From NCBI GenBank assembly GCA_934140355.1, contig CAKPBH010000014.1:1-31354 (forward strand): DNA of 31,354 nt, given 5' to 3'. Origin of the DNA: an uncultured Bacilli bacterium. GTDB lineage: Bacteria > Bacillota_I > Bacilli_A > RF39 > UBA660. Of this stretch, positions 28,745-31,354 are shown one piece after another (position 1 is the first letter of the stretch; each line of letters starts with the position of its first letter). Made by a program: the position numbers and the translations under genes. Below the pieces are notes generated by a model. It was not told where the DNA came from, ran no database searches, and worked only from the letters and a program-made list of their open reading frames with translations.

Positions 28745-28898
28745 TGTACAACTCCTTTACTGTTAAAGTATATCATTTTTTTTGTATTGAAACAACTATT
28801 TCATTTGAAGATGTGTTGATTCTTTTTTCTTATTAGTTAATTTAGGTCGATATTCGTGTTAATTATGGTATTTTAGATATGTAGAAAGTAGTGATAAG

Positions 28899-29603
28899 AT
28901 GCGTGGTAAGTTGATTGTTTTAGAGGGAACAGATTGTTCTGGTAAAGAAACACAAGCAAATAAATTAGTAGAGCGATTAAATGAGATGGGGATGATTTCT
29001 CAAAAGTTATCTTTTCCTAATTATGAAACGCCAACGGGAAAGATTATTGGTTCTTGTTATTTGGGGAAGGAAGAATTATGTAGTAAGTATTTAAAAAATA
29101 GTAATGGTTGGTTTGAGGAAGGCGCTAGTAATGTGGATGGGATGGTTTCTTCTCTTTATTATGCCGCTGATCGAAAGTATAATATTTTGGAGTGTGAAAG
29201 GTTATTAGCGTCTGGTGTGAATGTTATTTTAGATAGATATACTTTTTCAAATATGGCACATCAAGGGGGAAAGATTAGTGATCAACGGGAGAGGTTTCAA
29301 TTTTTTAAAAAGATTGAGACATTGGAGTTTGATATTTTGGAGTTGCCTAAGCCTGATTTGGTGATATTATTGTATGTTCCTTATCAAGTAACTTTAGCTT
29401 TGCAGGAAAAGAGAGAAAAAAATACTTTGCTCGATCAAAACGAGAAGGATAAAAAACATTTAAAGAGAGCAGAACAGACTTATTTGGAATTAAGAGCTTT
29501 ATATCATTTTAAAATGGTGGAGTGTGCATATCAACTTGAGATGAGAAAAATAGAGGATATTCATGAGGAAGTTTTTGAAATTGTAAGTGAATTTTTGGGG
29601 TAA
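28899..29603 (+). CDS. tmk: Thymidylate kinase
   Basis: Cytoplasmic kinase converting dTMP to dTDP for DNA synthesis (234 aa, slightly longer than the usual ~210). The P-loop GTDCSGKET (10-18) has the dTMP-kinase form. L-D112-R113-YTFSNMAHQGGKI corresponds to the DR[YH]xxSxxAYQ signature. The lid helix EKREKNTLLDQNEKDKKHL has basic residues. Insertions around KNSNGWFEEGASNVDGMVSSLYYAADRK differ from the standard enzyme, as in the dTMP-kinase-like branch of some low-GC Gram-positives. AGTGATAAG precedes the ATG. The following membrane gene begins a few bases later, so they are probably co-transcribed. Confidence 0.85.
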   Translation: MRGKLIVLEGTDCSGKETQANKLVERLNEMGMISQKLSFPNYETPTGKIIGSCYLGKEELCSKYLKNSNGWFEEGASNVDGMVSSLYYAADRKYNILECERLLASGVNVILDRYTFSNMAHQGGKISDQRERFQFFKKIETLEFDILELPKPDLVILLYVPYQVTLALQEKREKNTLLDQNEKDKKHLKRAEQTYLELRALYHFKMVECAYQLEMRKIEDIHEEVFEIVSEFLG

Positions 29604-29609
29604 TTTTTG

Positions 29610-30926
29610 ATGAGAATATGGAGTAAATTTTTACGCTTTGGTCTATTTTTGTTTCTTTTTTTTGCGATTTCTTTTTATTTATACCGGCTTAGGCCGATTA
29701 CAGATGATGAGTTATATAATTATGGATATGTCCATAATATCATGTCTGGGTTAGTACCTTACCTTGATTTTAATATGATTGTTTGTCCTTTATTTTTTTA
29801 TCTGATGATTCCTTTTTTTTGTCTGTTAGGAGATAAGTTAATTGTTTATCATTTTATTCTTTCTTTTTTGATTACTTTTATTTTTTATGAAGGTTTTAGG
29901 AAGATTGGCTATCAAATGGTAGTGGTATTAGGATTTATTTTATTTTATCCTTATGCTGGTTATAATGTTTTTTGTCTCTTTTTATTATTTTTGATGATAT
30001 TTTATCAGGATAGGGAATGGATGAAGAAGTTTAGGCCGTTATTTATTATTATGATGTTTTTGACCAAGCAGACGTTAGGATTGATGATTATTCCAAGTTT
30101 TATTGAAACAAAGCAACGAAAGAGACTGGTTCTAATTTATTTGGTTTCTATTTTATTTTTTCTTTTATACTTCGTTTCTTTTAATAGTTTTTTTTCTTTT
30201 TTTAATTATTGCTTTTTGGGGATGTTTGATTTTACTTCGAAGAATGGGACATCCATTTCTCCTTTGATGATAGCAGAGTTTATGATTATGGTTTTATTAT
30301 TTCTTTTTTATTTAAGAAGTCTGGATATTCATTTTCTTTATTTATTCTTTTTTCAAATTATTGTTTTTCCAATTGTAGATTATCTTCATTTTTGTATTGG
30401 AGTTGCGCCAGTTGTTTATTATTTTCTTTTGTATTTTAAAAATAAAAAAATTGTTTCTCATCATATTTTTACTTTTTCTTTTGTTATTGCGTTAACTTTG
30501 CACTTTGTTTTATTTTCTTCTATTGATTATTCTCTTTTTTCTTGGTATTCTGTTCATAATTTTATGGAAGGACGTCTTGCTGCTAATTCGACATATTCTT
30601 TGATTCAAACGGTTGATTCTAATATTTCTTTTGAAAAACAAATTTTTGTTTTAGGAAATTTCTCTTATTTGGTGAAATTAAATTTAGATATTCCTATTAA
30701 TCGTTATGATAATATTAATCAAGGAAATATGGGGTATCGTGGAGAATGGGTATATATTGATAATATTCGTAAGACTTGTCAAGAGAAGGAATGTGTTTTT
30801 CTTTTAAATGATAATGAGGCTACGGGAAAGAACCGTTCACAGACAAGTAGGAAAATTTTAAATTACGTTAAAAATCATTATTCTTTAGTTTATTCGTCAT
30901 CTTCTATTGATGTATATAAAAATTAG
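29610..30926 (+). CDS. Polytopic GT-C-like membrane protein
   Basis: 438-aa protein with about ten to twelve membrane helices. It has an early loop motif TDDELYNYGYVHNIMSG (about 30-46) after the first helix, the position and acidic pair expected for lipid-phosphate-sugar-dependent GT-C glycosyltransferases (ArnT/PMT/GT39-like). The C-terminal ~90 residues (about 345-438) form a soluble extracytoplasmic domain with FVLGNFSYLVKLNLDIPINRY, also common in that group. No specific family name can be given. ATG 29610 is chosen over TTG 29607; GGGGT upstream overlaps the tmk stop. Codons and composition are like the neighbours, but F is very frequent. Confidence 0.65.
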   Translation: MRIWSKFLRFGLFLFLFFAISFYLYRLRPITDDELYNYGYVHNIMSGLVPYLDFNMIVCPLFFYLMIPFFCLLGDKLIVYHFILSFLITFIFYEGFRKIGYQMVVVLGFILFYPYAGYNVFCLFLLFLMIFYQDREWMKKFRPLFIIMMFLTKQTLGLMIIPSFIETKQRKRLVLIYLVSILFFLLYFVSFNSFFSFFNYCFLGMFDFTSKNGTSISPLMIAEFMIMVLLFLFYLRSLDIHFLYLFFFQIIVFPIVDYLHFCIGVAPVVYYFLLYFKNKKIVSHHIFTFSFVIALTLHFVLFSSIDYSLFSWYSVHNFMEGRLAANSTYSLIQTVDSNISFEKQIFVLGNFSYLVKLNLDIPINRYDNINQGNMGYRGEWVYIDNIRKTCQEKECVFLLNDNEATGKNRSQTSRKILNYVKNHYSLVYSSSSIDVYKN

Positions 30927-31013
30927 TAAGATAGTAGTTGAGAATTAAATGATTTATTTTATTTAGAAAAGTAGATTTCAAATTTTTTCTTAAAAATACT
31001 AGAATGATTTTTT

Positions 31014-31224
31014 GTTACAGTTTAGTCTGATAAAATAAGAAATAAAATGTTTTTTTCGTAAAAAAGAGTTCAAAAGTAGAAAAAAAGTTGAAAGATAGTC
31101 AAAAAATTATATTTTCAATTTATGGATATATTTTCAATTCATAGATATACTTTTAAAATATTAAATTGACTTTTTGCTGATAAGGCTTTATCTACAAAAT
31201 TCATTTTCTTGACTGAACTGGAAC
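31014..31224 (+). mobile_element. MITE-like element copy 3, with internal 19-bp duplication
   Basis: 211-bp element aligning end to end with copies 1 and 2. Its left end is GTTACAGTTTAGTCT and its right end TTGACTGAACTGGAAC (one change from TGTAAC). The flanking 8-mers are GATTTTTT (31006-31013) and AATTTTTT (31225-31232), a 7/8 target duplication. The extra length is explained by a tandem duplication of a 19-bp unit (31111-31129 and 31130-31148, 17/19 identical). Sequence decay suggests it is the oldest of the three. Confidence 0.85.
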
Positions 31225-31254
31225 AATTTTTTTGGGGTGATTATCATAATAATC

Positions 31255-31283
31255 TTGCTTTTTTAGATTTGTTTTGTTATACT
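31255..31283 (+). promoter_or_regulatory. Promoter at the right edge
   Basis: TTGCTT (31255-31260), 17 nt and TATACT (31278-31283). Transcription would start near 31290 and run into two hairpins at the window end. Confidence 0.55.
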
Positions 31284-31295
31284 CCTGAGTTTGAC

Positions 31296-31354
31296 AGTTT
31301 TTGAAGGTTAAAAACTCCCTATCCCTTATTTTATAAGGGTTTAGAGAGCTTTTT
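31296..31354 (+). other. Structured leader or small RNA truncated by the window edge
   Basis: Two hairpins follow the promoter. The first is AGTTTTT/AAAAACT (31296-31302 with 31310-31316). The second is CCCTTAT/ATAAGGG (31323-31329 with 31333-31339) with partly paired outer arms (CTCCC/GAGAG) and a T-run at the last bases. It resembles a terminated leader, attenuator or short RNA; what it controls is outside the window. Confidence 0.4.

Overview
The window looks like chromosome from an AT-rich, low-GC Gram-positive bacterium of the Bacilli/Erysipelotrichia/Mollicute-related group. Support comes from AT-rich third positions, TTGACA/TATAAT promoters, GGAGG or GGTGAT Shine-Dalgarno sites, class B sortase and wall-anchored protein, LexA, Spo0A with 0A boxes, TasA-like secreted proteins, a FtsW-type SEDS protein and sortase sorting signals. 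The presence of spo0A suggests a lineage that sporulates or recently did. None of the 28 longer genes ends in TGA, although the reading frames fit the standard bacterial code.

Layout. 1-700: decayed intergenic DNA with weak remnants, then a strong promoter, a 33-codon leader ORF and an attenuator-like hairpin. 708-3309: a shortened Rel protein (HD hydrolase intact, synthetase motifs degenerate, nothing after TGS) and a Mbeg1-like lipase. 3777-8692: class B sortase overlapping its likely substrate, a 1397-aa VWA protein with four tandem repeats and a PPQTG anchor. 8920-11327: an unrecognised soluble protein and ftsW. 11393-15503: a translationally coupled operon of pgk, a YbhN-type flippase-like membrane protein, a GT4 glycosyltransferase and a divergent triosephosphate isomerase. 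15582-16413: spo0A behind two tandem 0A boxes. 16533-18472: a membrane-anchored thioredoxin-fold-like protein, tRNA-Gln(CUG), an orphan pseudopilin and lexA. 18593-19986: two TasA-like secreted proteins. 20249-20433: a rod-shaped RNA that I call 6S RNA, next to tcdA. 21226-25759: rplS, lepB, mtaB, cdsA and rseP. 25856-30926: mostly envelope genes (membrane-anchored unknown, NlpC/P60, DUF368/PopT, CmpB-like protein, GT-C-like membrane protein) plus tmk.

The clearest structure not explained by genes is a family of three ~193-211 bp elements (19992-20185, 21624-21816, 31014-31224). They share ~15-bp terminal inverted repeats and an internal sequence, occur in both orientations, and are each flanked by an 8-bp target duplication (two perfect, one 7/8). 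They carry no gene and behave like a MITE. One sits in the U-tract of the rplS terminator and one directly follows a stop codon just upstream of the 6S RNA promoter.

Functionally the window mixes stress and developmental control (Rel, LexA, Spo0A, 6S RNA), envelope building and lipid-carrier handling (FtsW, CdsA, PopT, flippase plus glycosyltransferase), secretion and surface display (LepB, RseP, sortase, TasA-like proteins) and t6A37 tRNA modification (TcdA, MtaB).
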